Shown here in pieces: positions 1 through 7,214 of a stretch of DNA of 11,237 bases. Position 1 is the first letter of the stretch. Each line of letters begins with the position of its first letter. The translations under genes were made by a program, and so were the position numbers. Where the stretch lies: assembly GCA_947072805.1 (NCBI GenBank), contig CAMTJK010000102.1, positions 1 through 11,237 of the forward strand, in the 5' to 3' direction. A model generated the notes under the pieces. That model did not search any database and had not been told where the DNA came from. It worked only from the letters and a program-made list of their open reading frames with translations. This DNA comes from an uncultured Prevotella sp. Its GTDB lineage: Bacteria; Bacteroidota; Bacteroidia; Bacteroidales; Bacteroidaceae.

Positions 1-17
1 CAAACCTCATAAAATAA

Positions 18-1754
18 ATGTATAGAATAGCCACTATCTACTTACTATGCCTAATCTTAACCACATCTACAATGGCAAAGTCCAAAAAGATAAGTATTAA
101 AATCATAGAAACATCGGACGTTCATGGATACTTCTTTCCGTTTGATTTCATTGAACAAAGTAACACTAAAGGTTCGATGGCAAGAATATCTTCTTATGTA
201 AAGAGGGAAAGAGACAAATACGGAAAGAATCTGATTCTCATTGACAATGGGGATATACTACAAGGACAGCCGACTTGTTATTACTACAATTACATTGCGA
301 CCTCAGAGACGAATATCGCCGCCCAAATTTCCAACTATATGGGATATGATATACAAGTACCAGGTAATCATGATATAGAAACAGGGCATAATGTATACGA
401 CAAATGGATTAACGAATTAAACTGTTCTGTAGTTGGAGCCAATATTATAAGGACAGACACAAAACAGCCATACGTCAGTCCATACAAGATAATAATACGT
501 GATGGCATCAGAATTGCTGTTTTAGGAATGCTAACCCCTGCAATTCCTAATTGGCTAAACAAATCATTATGGAACGGAATGACCTTTGAGAGCATCAAGA
601 CATCTGCAGACAAATGGATCCGTCACCTGAAAGAAGTCGAAAAAGCCGATATAGTTATAGGTCTTTTCCATAGTGGATGGAATGGTGGTATAAGTACCCT
701 ACATTATAACGAAGACGAGACAGAAAGTGTTGCAACCGACATATGCGGTTTTGACCTCATTTTTTTCGGACATGACCATACACGCAGAATAGAGAATGTA
801 ACAAATAAAAACGGACAAAAAGTTGTATGTATTAACCCATCATGTAATGCTTTAATGGTCGGCGAGGCTAACATCGACATAGAAATAGGCAACAACAATC
901 AAATAATTAGTAAAAAGATAGAGGGAAATATTCACGATATCAGTGATGAAAACATTGACACAGAATTCATAAGTACGTTTCAATCGCAGATAGATAAAAT
1001 ACGTGATTATGTAAAAACACCGATCGGTTTTCTAACTGATACCATTCGGACACGTGACTGTTTCTTTGGAAGTGCGCCCTTTACAGATCTTATACATAAT
1101 CTTCAACTTCAGATCACAGGCGCCGACGTTTCATTTAACGCGCCTCTGTCATTCAATATAGAGGTAGCATCCGGACCTATCCGCATGAGTGACATGTTCA
1201 AGCTTTACAGATATGAGAACCAAATATACGTATTGAATATGAGTGGCAAGGAAATAAGAAACCATTTGGAAATGAGCTATGACCTTTGGGTCAATACTAT
1301 GACCGGACCTGACGATCACATAATGCTACTTGATGACAAGAGTTCCAAAGACATGCAAAGATATGGTTTCAAAAATCTCACATTCAACTTCGATAGTGCT
1401 GCCGGTATTGATTATATTGTAGACGTATCCAAGCCAAACGGTTACAAAGTAAAAATAATAAAAATGAGTAATGGAGAACCATTTGATGAGAACAAAATAT
1501 ACAAGGTAGTAATGAATAGTTATCGCGGAAACGGAGGAGGAGAACTTCTGACCCGAGGTGCTGGCATTTCGAAAAGTACATTGCCGGAAAGAATTATATA
1601 TCAGAGTGAAAAAGACCAACGATATTATCTCACCAAAGAAATTGAACGAATAAAAATAATTCACCCTAAAGCGAACTGTAATTGGCACTTTGTTCCGGAA
1701 GAATGGGTTAAGCCAGCAATTGAACGTGATAGGAAATTATTATTTGGAAATTAA
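18..1754 (+). CDS. Secreted bifunctional metallophosphatase / 5'-nucleotidase (UshA/CpdB family)
   Basis: Likely hydrolyses nucleoside 5'-monophosphates or 2',3'-cyclic nucleotides outside the cytoplasm so that the nucleoside can be taken up. The 578-aa protein opens with a signal peptide (hydrophobic residues 4-18, probable cleavage after Ala20). A calcineurin-like metallophosphoesterase domain spans about 25-300 with all expected metal ligands: Asp34/His36 (SDVHG), Asp79 (NGD), GNHD at 116-119, His218 (LFHSG) and GHDH at 251-254. A 5'-nucleotidase C-terminal substrate domain follows (about 335-530), including FDSAAGIDY (458-466) and NSYRGNGGGEL (500-510), the latter typical of the cyclic-phosphodiesterase branch. 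A tail of about 40 residues lies beyond the domain. Only 17 nt precede the ATG in the window, so the promoter is not visible. nudC starts 13 nt downstream. Family is certain; the exact substrate is not. Confidence 0.92.
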   Translation: MYRIATIYLLCLILTTSTMAKSKKISIKIIETSDVHGYFFPFDFIEQSNTKGSMARISSYVKRERDKYGKNLILIDNGDILQGQPTCYYYNYIATSETNIAAQISNYMGYDIQVPGNHDIETGHNVYDKWINELNCSVVGANIIRTDTKQPYVSPYKIIIRDGIRIAVLGMLTPAIPNWLNKSLWNGMTFESIKTSADKWIRHLKEVEKADIVIGLFHSGWNGGISTLHYNEDETESVATDICGFDLIFFGHDHTRRIENVTNKNGQKVVCINPSCNALMVGEANIDIEIGNNNQIISKKIEGNIHDISDENIDTEFISTFQSQIDKIRDYVKTPIGFLTDTIRTRDCFFGSAPFTDLIHNLQLQITGADVSFNAPLSFNIEVASGPIRMSDMFKLYRYENQIYVLNMSGKEIRNHLEMSYDLWVNTMTGPDDHIMLLDDKSSKDMQRYGFKNLTFNFDSAAGIDYIVDVSKPNGYKVKIIKMSNGEPFDENKIYKVVMNSYRGNGGGELLTRGAGISKSTLPERIIYQSEKDQRYYLTKEIERIKIIHPKANCNWHFVPEEWVKPAIERDRKLLFGN

Positions 1755-1767
1755 GTATATAATAATC

Positions 1768-2541
1768 ATGAGTTGTTATTATTTTGTTTTTTGCAAAAAC
1801 GATATTTTACTTGAACGAAAACCAGATGGAAGTTATACAATACCATATGGCGAGGTACCTCCGACAAACATCTGTCATGACACGAACATCATGTTTGTAG
1901 AGCTTCCTACTGACAAGTATGAAGCAAAAACATATTGTATAGAAGAGCCTATAACAGGCAATCCACAGTATGAGATGTGTGGTCTAAGAGCAAGCTATTA
2001 CAAGCTAAATGAAAAATTTTACAAGCTGGCAGGTAAATGCGCAGAACTGCTATATTGGGATAGAAATACAAAATATTGCGGTTCTTGCGGTGCTTATACC
2101 GTCATGAATACGCCAATAAGCAAGAAGTGTATGAAATGCGGGAAAGAAATTTGGCCCCAATTGGCAACTGCCATCATCGTACTTGTTCACAAAGGCAATG
2201 AAATACTGCTTGTTCACGCTAGAAACTTCAAGGGAAATTTCCATGGTCTTGTTGCCGGATTTGTTGAAACAGGTGAAACACTTGAGGAAGCCGTTGTCCG
2301 TGAAGTAAGAGAAGAAACAGGACTCAAAATAAACAACATAAAATATTTTGGAAGTCAGCCCTGGCCTTACCCTTGTGGTCTTATGATTGGCTTCAATGCT
2401 GATTACGTAGAAGGGATAATAAAACTACAAGAATCTGAGCTGACATCCGGCACCTGGTATACACGAGACAATCTACCACAAATACCAGAGCCTCTTTCTA
2501 TTGCAAGAAAGCTCATAGATAACTGGCTTGACAATGGATAA
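1768..2541 (+). CDS. nudC: NADH pyrophosphatase / NAD-cap decapping Nudix hydrolase NudC
   Basis: Cleaves NADH/NAD+ into NMN(H) and AMP; characterised NudC enzymes also remove NAD caps from RNA 5' ends. I chose the ATG at 1768, giving 257 aa. An in-frame ATG at 1690 would overlap the preceding gene by 65 bp and add a stretch unlike the family. An N-terminal domain (about 1-95) is followed by a four-cysteine zinc ribbon (C104, C107, C121, C124). The Nudix box is intact at residues 164-186, matching GX5EX7REUXEEXGU (G164, E170, R178-E179, E182-E183, G185). Just after it lies SQPWPYP (196-202), the hallmark that separates NudC from other Nudix enzymes (SQPWPFP in E. coli). No Shine-Dalgarno is seen. 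It is probably cotranscribed with the upstream nucleotidase and converges on the lipoprotein gene after 22 bp. Confidence 0.94.
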   Translation: MSCYYFVFCKNDILLERKPDGSYTIPYGEVPPTNICHDTNIMFVELPTDKYEAKTYCIEEPITGNPQYEMCGLRASYYKLNEKFYKLAGKCAELLYWDRNTKYCGSCGAYTVMNTPISKKCMKCGKEIWPQLATAIIVLVHKGNEILLVHARNFKGNFHGLVAGFVETGETLEEAVVREVREETGLKINNIKYFGSQPWPYPCGLMIGFNADYVEGIIKLQESELTSGTWYTRDNLPQIPEPLSIARKLIDNWLDNG

Positions 2542-2563
2542 ATTCCCACTCAGCTACAAGATA

Positions 2564-3361
2564 TCAATATTCCAACAATTCCAAAGACACTTCTCCCTCT
2601 GTCGTTATCTTTGTGTCAAGCATATAACAGCTGTCTCCATCTGGAATACATACAACAGTATTGAAATGGAAACCCTCAGTATCAGCCCTACAAAATTCCA
2701 TGTTCATAAGAATAGCCTGCTTCAAAAACTGCCCGGGAACAAAATTATCAAACATGTTCTTATGGAAATCCCTGGAAAATAGCTGTCTCTTGCCTTGATA
2801 AATGCTCAAGTGTATGATGTTATCAAAATAAACATTATCAACCTTTACACCATCATCAGATATTGAAGTCTTTATAACCTTATAACTTGTCGGATTTATT
2901 GCTATATAACAGTGATATCTCTCACCTTCAAATAACACTACTGTATCTTTTTTCAAATCGTCTGTCAAAAGTTGCGGCTCCGCTTTCTTGTTCATAAAAA
3001 ATAGACTATCATTGGGATTCTCGCTTTTGCGTAATCTGATGACATCTCCATTGGCATTTTGAAAGCAGAAAGAAAGCTTCGTTTGTTTAATGATACTGTA
3101 TTTATCATGTGACTGACCCAGGATGAGAGTATCACCATATATTCTAAAATATGCCGGTGCACTTGTTGTATCAGGATAAGATATTGTGTCACCTTTCACC
3201 TTAAACACAACATCATCTGTCATATCATCCAACCAAATACCTTGAAACATTGCCTTAGCGTCACTATTTTCACGCACTATTTTCGCTTTGTCGGATGATT
3301 GACGACAGCCCGACAATAATACCATTACCATAACTACGGCAATGCAAGAGACTCTTTTCAT
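2564..3361 (-). CDS. DUF4738-type lipoprotein
   Basis: Function unknown. The 265-aa protein has a clear lipoprotein signal: Lys2-Arg3, hydrophobic residues 7-16, and lipobox LSGC with the lipidated cysteine at Cys19. The residues after it (RQSSDK) lack the acidic run used as a surface-export signal in Bacteroidetes, so a periplasm-facing anchor is more likely, though this is inference. The mature part is rich in beta-strand-like segments. Recognisable stretches are GIWLDD (41-46), KGDTISYPD (56-64), NANGDVIRLRKS (102-113), GERYHCYIAINP (146-157) and DNVYFDNIIH (175-184). The overall pattern fits the DUF4738 family of Bacteroidales lipoproteins from memory. It sits 25 nt after ugd on the same strand and is probably the last gene of the rfbC-ugd transcript; a link to polysaccharide export or assembly is only suggested by position. 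No terminator is visible in the 22 bp before nudC. Confidence 0.8.
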   Translation of the reverse strand: MKRVSCIAVVMVMVLLSGCRQSSDKAKIVRENSDAKAMFQGIWLDDMTDDVVFKVKGDTISYPDTTSAPAYFRIYGDTLILGQSHDKYSIIKQTKLSFCFQNANGDVIRLRKSENPNDSLFFMNKKAEPQLLTDDLKKDTVVLFEGERYHCYIAINPTSYKVIKTSISDDGVKVDNVYFDNIIHLSIYQGKRQLFSRDFHKNMFDNFVPGQFLKQAILMNMEFCRADTEGFHFNTVVCIPDGDSCYMLDTKITTEGEVSLELLEY

Positions 3362-3386
3362 CTAAATTCTATCTTCCCCTTATTGT

Positions 3387-4703
3387 TTATTTACCGATAC
3401 AATGGTATTCAAATCCGTTCTCGTCAAGTTCCTCTGCATCGAATATATTCCTTCCATCAATAACTAACGGTCGTACCATTGCTTTCTTTATTACCTGCCA
3501 TGTGGGTAACCTGAATTCTTTCCATTCAGTAAGAAGCAGCAGAGCATCAGCATCCAACACCGCATCATACATATCTCTGCAATATGTAACGGCATCACCG
3601 ATGCGACGTTTACATTCTGTCATTGCAACCGGATCATACGCCCTCACCTTACAACCTGCCTTAATAAGCAAGTCTATCATAACAAGTGCAGTACTCTCTC
3701 GCATATCATCCGTCTCCGGTTTGAACGATAATCCCCAAAGAGCTATTGTCTTTCCATCAAGCTTTTGTCCGTCAAACGCTTTTTGCAACTTCTCAAACAG
3801 GATACTTTTCTGCTTCTCGTTTACACGCTCTACAGCTTTCAACACATCCATAGAATAGCCACACTTGTCTGCTGTCTTTATCAATGCCTTGACATCTTTA
3901 GGAAAACATGAGCCTCCATATCCGCAGCCGGCATATAGAAATTTCCGTCCTATTCTTGAGTCTGCGCCAATTCCAGCACGCACCATATTTACATCTGCTC
4001 CAACCCTTTCACACAAGTTGGCAATATCATTCATGAAAGATATTCGTGTGGCAAGCATCGAATTGGCTGCATATTTTGTCATCTCTGCAGATGGTATATC
4101 CATAAATATCACGCGGAAATTATTTATAAGAAATGGCTTATACAGCTTTGTTAAAGTTTTTTTAGCTCTTTCGCTTTCCACGCCCACCACTACTCTATCC
4201 GGTGACATGAAATCTTTTATAGCATTACCCTCCTTAAGAAATTCGGGATTACTTGCCACATCAAATTCCACAGTCACTTTTCTTTTGTCTAATTCTGCCT
4301 GAATAGTATTTCTTACCTTTAGTGCAGTGCCTACTGGCACCGTACTTTTCGTAACAACAACAACATATTTATCCAGATTCTCTCCTATCGTTTTAGCCAC
4401 TTCAAGCACGTATTTTAAATCTGCGCTACCATCTTCATCTGGAGGTGTACCTACAGCAGAAAACACTATCTCCTGCTCATTTAGTATAGAAGCGAGGTCG
4501 GTTGTAAACTTTAGGCGGCCTGCTTTAACATTTTTCACAACAAGTTCATCCAATCCTGGCTCGTAGATTGGGATTTCTCCTTTCTGAAGACGTTCTATCT
4601 TTGCTGCATCTACATCTACACAAGTAACATTTGCGCCAGTATCGGCAAAACATGTTCCAGACACCAAACCTACATAACCGGTTCCTACTATTGCTATGTT
4701 CAT
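3387..4703 (-). CDS. ugd: UDP-glucose 6-dehydrogenase
   Basis: Oxidises UDP-glucose with two NAD+ to UDP-glucuronate, a cytoplasmic precursor for acidic surface polysaccharides. The 438-aa length is normal. The N-terminal Rossmann domain carries GTGYVGLVSG (residues 7-16) and Asp30 at the end of the second strand for NAD ribose binding. Further motifs are STVPVGT (120-126) and NPEFLKEGNAI (152-162). Catalytic positions are present: Lys210 and Asn214 in EMTKYAANS, Cys266 in YGGSCFPKD (262-270) as nucleophile, and Asp270. The C-terminal UDP-binding domain contains GLSFKPETDDMRES (324-337). It lies between rfbC (53 nt upstream) and the lipoprotein gene (25 nt downstream) with no -7 box in the 53-nt gap, so cotranscription from the rfbC promoter is likely. 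GDP-mannose dehydrogenase is the main alternative, but the whole motif set fits Ugd. Confidence 0.95.
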   Translation of the reverse strand: MNIAIVGTGYVGLVSGTCFADTGANVTCVDVDAAKIERLQKGEIPIYEPGLDELVVKNVKAGRLKFTTDLASILNEQEIVFSAVGTPPDEDGSADLKYVLEVAKTIGENLDKYVVVVTKSTVPVGTALKVRNTIQAELDKRKVTVEFDVASNPEFLKEGNAIKDFMSPDRVVVGVESERAKKTLTKLYKPFLINNFRVIFMDIPSAEMTKYAANSMLATRISFMNDIANLCERVGADVNMVRAGIGADSRIGRKFLYAGCGYGGSCFPKDVKALIKTADKCGYSMDVLKAVERVNEKQKSILFEKLQKAFDGQKLDGKTIALWGLSFKPETDDMRESTALVMIDLLIKAGCKVRAYDPVAMTECKRRIGDAVTYCRDMYDAVLDADALLLLTEWKEFRLPTWQVIKKAMVRPLVIDGRNIFDAEELDENGFEYHCIGK

Positions 4704-4756
4704 AATACTTCTTCAGTTTTTATTGGATTTCGAGACTTATTTCAAGATAATATGCG

Positions 4757-5305
4757 TCAAAAGACATCGGCATCCTTTAGTAAACAAGCCTTCTTTATGT
4801 CCTTCTCACTTGTCTTAATATCACAGACATCAATAGGCCACTCTATGCCAAGTTCTGCATCATTATATAAAATGCTTGCCTCATTCTCCGGTGAATATAC
4901 ATTATCTACTTTATATGTGAAAACCGCCTCTTCGCTAAGTACGAGAAAACCATGTGCAAAACCTCGTGGAATAAAGAACTGGAGTTTATTCTCTTCACTA
5001 AGTTCCACCATAACGTGTTTCCCAAAAGTGGGACTTTCCCTACGCAGATCTACCGCAACGTCAAGTACACGTCCCTTTATAACACGTACAAGCTTTGCTT
5101 GCGAGAATTCTCCTTTCTGATAATGCAATCCGCGCAAAACTCCATATGACGATTTCGACTCATTGTCCTGAATGAAATCTATTTTACCTATGTGTTTTTC
5201 AAAATCAGATTTTCTCCATGATTCAAAGAAATAACCTCTTGTATCATAGAATATCCGAGGCTCCAAAATATATACACCTTTAATATATGTTTCTCTGTAT
5301 TCCAT
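4757..5305 (-). CDS. rfbC: dTDP-4-dehydrorhamnose 3,5-epimerase
   Basis: Third enzyme of the dTDP-L-rhamnose pathway: epimerises C3 and C5 of dTDP-4-keto-6-deoxy-D-glucose in the cytoplasm. The 182-aa length matches the RmlC family, a single cupin domain. Visible signatures are DTRGYFFESW (21-30), the substrate-binding stretch QDNESKSSYGVLRGLHYQ (46-63) with the likely catalytic base His61, Lys71, DVAVDLRRESPTFG (82-95), PRGFAHGFLVLSE (113-125) and the likely acid Tyr131 in TYKVDNVYSPE. The start at 5305 gives the usual N-terminus. A TAATTTTG -7 box lies about 25 nt upstream on the minus strand. It is unusual in standing apart from rfbA, rfbB and rfbD, which must be elsewhere if the pathway is complete. 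It heads a probable transcript with ugd. Confidence 0.95.
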   Translation of the reverse strand: MEYRETYIKGVYILEPRIFYDTRGYFFESWRKSDFEKHIGKIDFIQDNESKSSYGVLRGLHYQKGEFSQAKLVRVIKGRVLDVAVDLRRESPTFGKHVMVELSEENKLQFFIPRGFAHGFLVLSEEAVFTYKVDNVYSPENEASILYNDAELGIEWPIDVCDIKTSEKDIKKACLLKDADVF

Positions 5306-5330
5306 ACATTAATCTTTTCATTTTATGATG

Positions 5331-5338
5331 CAAAATTA
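5331..5338 (-). promoter_or_regulatory. Putative -7 promoter box for rfbC-ugd-lipoprotein unit
   Basis: The minus strand reads TAATTTTG, a full match to the Bacteroidetes -7 element TAnnTTTG, ending 25 nt before the rfbC ATG. No clear -33 TTTG is found 19-21 bp upstream, so this is a one-element match. It would give a 5' leader of roughly 20 nt. Confidence 0.55.
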
Positions 5339-5389
5339 GCAAATTAAATCGTATAACCTCTACATTACAACCTTTTTTGTAGCTTTTTA

Positions 5390-5421
5390 TTTGCAGATAT
5401 GAGTGAAATCACCTAATTTTG
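5390..5421 (+). promoter_or_regulatory. Bacteroidetes-type promoter for the HU-SPOR/FHA genes
   Basis: TTTG at 5390-5393 (-33 element) and TAATTTTG at 5414-5421 (-7 element TAnnTTTG) are separated by 20 bp, matching the known Bacteroidetes sigma-ABfr consensus in both boxes and spacing. The -7 box ends only 5 nt before the chosen ATG at 5427. Transcription would therefore start at or within a few bases of the start codon. Confidence 0.7.
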
Positions 5422-5426
5422 CAACA

Positions 5427-6467
5427 ATGATTGAGTTGGACAGACATATTGAGATTTTATTATTAAGCAATGATTGCGTCATAATTCCAGGATTTGGTGG
5501 TTTTATGGCCCACCATGTCACGGCACGTTACGATGAGGATGATAATTTGTTCTTACCTCCGCTACGCACCCTTGGCTTCAACCCACAACTAAAACTCAAT
5601 GATTCCCTTCTAGCCCAATCATACGTTGAAGCATACGACATATCTTATCCAGAGGCATTAAGAAAGATTGAAGATGAAGTCTGTGAGTTGAAACAGCATC
5701 TCAATAACGAAGGATTCTACGAATTAAACGATATCGGAACCCTTAAACTAAACGAAGATGGGATATGTATATTCGAGCCCTGCGAAGCTGGAATACTCAC
5801 GCCCGACCTCTACGGACTGAGCTCATTTGAAGCCTCCGAGCTATATTCCACATTACAAGAGACATCTGAAAAAATTGAGACAGACGTAAATGCTATTGAC
5901 AGCGAGCTGCCAGCAATTCAGGATAACAATTATGACGAACAGGATGATGAAGTGGCTGACGATTCCATTCGCATAAAGATTTCTTGGATTCGCAATGTAT
6001 GTGCCGCTGCTGTCGCCATAATCGCTTTCTTCTTCACAACAACCCCCATCAGAAACAGCAATGATGTTGAACGTATACAAACTGCCAACATTCTCAGTCT
6101 TGCCATCTCAAGACCGTCAGCAACCCCTGACACCATCATAGAAAAAACAAATATTGCAGAAAAAAGCGATAAAGATAGCAAAAACATACAAACAACTGCA
6201 TTAGAGCAACAGAGCGACACCGTTTCAAGGGCAGAAAGAAAAGGGTTCTGTATTGTTCTTGCAAGCCACGTGACAAAGAGAAATGCAGAGAACTTCGTTG
6301 AAGAACTGCATAAAAAAGGATACGATAAGGCTTACACATACACAAACCGTAACATACGAAGAGTGGTATATGGTAACTATGAGACTGAAAGTGAAGCCCT
6401 TTCTGCTTTACGCAGTATACGTGGGAACAAGTATTTCGAACAATCCTGGATATACGAAAAGAAATGA
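5427..6467 (+). CDS. HU-CCDC81 and SPOR domain-containing inner-membrane protein
   Basis: Bacteroidetes membrane protein joining a cytoplasmic HU-like region to a periplasmic peptidoglycan-binding domain. With the ATG at 5427 it is 346 aa and begins MIELDRHIEILLL, the conserved family start. The upstream GTG at 5403 would place the promoter's -7 box inside the gene and is not favoured. Residues 1 to about 60 (including SNDCVIIPGFGGFMAHH, 14-30) and about 60-135 fit the two HU-CCDC81 bacterial domains. An acidic linker (about 150-180) leads to a basic stretch (Arg182, Lys184, Arg189) and one membrane helix (about 187-206), implying N-in topology. A low-complexity Ser/Thr/Lys-rich segment precedes a C-terminal SPOR domain (about 273-345), which in other proteins binds denuded septal glycan. 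Its stop overlaps the FHA gene start (ATGA). A role linking DNA with the septum has been proposed for the family; it is not demonstrated here. Confidence 0.88.
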   Translation: MIELDRHIEILLLSNDCVIIPGFGGFMAHHVTARYDEDDNLFLPPLRTLGFNPQLKLNDSLLAQSYVEAYDISYPEALRKIEDEVCELKQHLNNEGFYELNDIGTLKLNEDGICIFEPCEAGILTPDLYGLSSFEASELYSTLQETSEKIETDVNAIDSELPAIQDNNYDEQDDEVADDSIRIKISWIRNVCAAAVAIIAFFFTTTPIRNSNDVERIQTANILSLAISRPSATPDTIIEKTNIAEKSDKDSKNIQTTALEQQSDTVSRAERKGFCIVLASHVTKRNAENFVEELHKKGYDKAYTYTNRNIRRVVYGNYETESEALSALRSIRGNKYFEQSWIYEKK

Positions 6468-6994
6468 AAAGGGTTAGATGTCCTAAATGTGATAATTACA
6501 TAACATTCGACGAAACGAAATATCAGTCTGGTCAGTCGCTCGTTTTCGAATGTCAAGAATGTGGAAAACAATTTGGCATACGAATAGGTGTTTCTAAACT
6601 ACGTGCCACACAAAAAGAAGACAATCCTGAAGAAAACGCGAACAAGAACGGATACGGTTCCATTATTGTCATAGAAAACGTATTCCATTACAAGCAAGTC
6701 ATTCCTCTTCAATTCGGAGAAAATATTATTGGCAGATACATGAAAGGTAGCGGAGTAAATACTCCTATTGAAACAAATGACCCTAGCATAGATATCACCC
6801 ATTGCGTGATAACGGTGAAAAAGGACAAGCACGGCAAATTGCAATACATACTGCGCGACGGTCCGAGTTATACGGGAACGTTTGTGGACAATGAGATACT
6901 TGGCGACAGAGAGCGAAGGATACTTGAAGATGGCGCATTGTTTACTATAGGTGCTACAAGTGTTATTCTTCGTACTGCCGATAGCGTAGAATAG
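6464..6994 (+). CDS. Zinc-ribbon and FHA domain-containing protein
   Basis: Soluble 176-aa protein with two modules. Residues 1-40 form a zinc ribbon: Cys6 and Cys9 (CPKC), then Cys30 and Cys33 (CQEC), resembling the N-terminal finger of the MJ0042/zinc-ribbon type. After a charged linker (about 48-62), residues about 66-172 fit a forkhead-associated fold: GENIIGR (85-91) with Arg91, DPSIDITHC (106-114) with His113, GTFVDN (138-143) and LEDGALFTIG (154-163). Two usual phosphothreonine contacts are altered: Ser to Asp110 in SxxH, and the Asn of the NGT motif to Thr137. No signal peptide or membrane helix is seen. Its ATG overlaps the stop of the HU-SPOR gene by 4 bp, implying translational coupling and a shared job. 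The precise function is unknown; reading a phosphorylated partner is inference. Confidence 0.87.
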   Translation: MKRVRCPKCDNYITFDETKYQSGQSLVFECQECGKQFGIRIGVSKLRATQKEDNPEENANKNGYGSIIVIENVFHYKQVIPLQFGENIIGRYMKGSGVNTPIETNDPSIDITHCVITVKKDKHGKLQYILRDGPSYTGTFVDNEILGDRERRILEDGALFTIGATSVILRTADSVE

Positions 6995-7055
6995 CTAACA
7001 TAATTACAAATACGTTTACAACTACAACCGTTATTACAAATGTAGACATATTGCA

Positions 7056-7077
7056 CTTTCTCCATCAAGAGAGAAAG
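7056..7077 (+). other. Small hairpin after the FHA gene
   Basis: CTTTCTC (7056-7062) and GAGAAAG (7071-7077) form a perfect 7-bp stem with an 8-nt loop, 61 nt after the FHA stop codon. There is no U-rich tract behind it, so it is not a convincing terminator. It may act as a 3'-end RNA structure. Confidence 0.4.
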
Positions 7078-7083
7078 ACTATT

Positions 7084-7122
7084 CAATGATAATATCTGGA
7101 CAACACAATGATAAAGTCTGGA
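7084..7122. repeat. Two-copy direct repeat, 17-bp units with a 22-bp period
   Basis: Positions 7084-7100 (CAATGATAATATCTGGA) and 7106-7122 (CAATGATAAAGTCTGGA) agree at 15 of 17 bases and are offset by 22 bp, or two helical turns. They lie between the FHA stop and the bidirectional terminator. Whether this is a protein-binding site or a small tandem duplication cannot be told from one copy pair. Confidence 0.7.
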
Positions 7123-7146
7123 ATAAAAAACTACACATATTATGAA

Positions 7147-7182
7147 AGCACCCCAAAAGTCTTATTCAACCTTTGGGGTGCT
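7147..7182. terminator. Stem-loop terminator between convergent FHA and valS genes
   Basis: AGCACCCCAAA (7147-7157) pairs perfectly with TTTGGGGTGCT (7172-7182), an 11-bp stem with a 14-nt loop. On the plus strand it is followed by a U-rich stretch (GTTATATTTAATTT), fitting Rho-independent termination of the FHA transcript. On the minus strand the following run is less U-rich, but the structure could still end valS transcripts, whose stop codon is 33 bp away. Confidence 0.8.
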
Positions 7183-7214
7183 GTTATATTTAATTTATAG
7201 GAAACTCTCTTCTA

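Noticed and set aside
1690..1767. Upstream in-frame ATG extending nudC by 26 residues
   Set aside because: It overlaps the end of the nucleotidase gene, and the extra residues do not resemble NudC; the ATG at 1768 gives exactly the E. coli NudC length.
2542..2563. Terminator between convergent nudC and the lipoprotein gene
   Set aside because: The 22-bp gap has no inverted repeat; any terminator would have to lie inside a coding end.
2528..2782. 84-codon plus-strand ORF after nudC
   Set aside because: It lies almost entirely opposite the DUF4738-type lipoprotein gene, overlaps the nudC end, and has no recognisable domain; it is a shadow frame.
3502..4566. Plus-strand ORFs of 79-145 codons opposite ugd
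   Set aside because: They are antisense to a full-length, motif-complete enzyme and their translations are Ser/Leu-rich without domains.
5403..5426. GTG start adding 8 residues to the HU-SPOR protein
   Set aside because: The -7 promoter box lies inside this stretch, and the conserved family N-terminus begins at the ATG at 5427.
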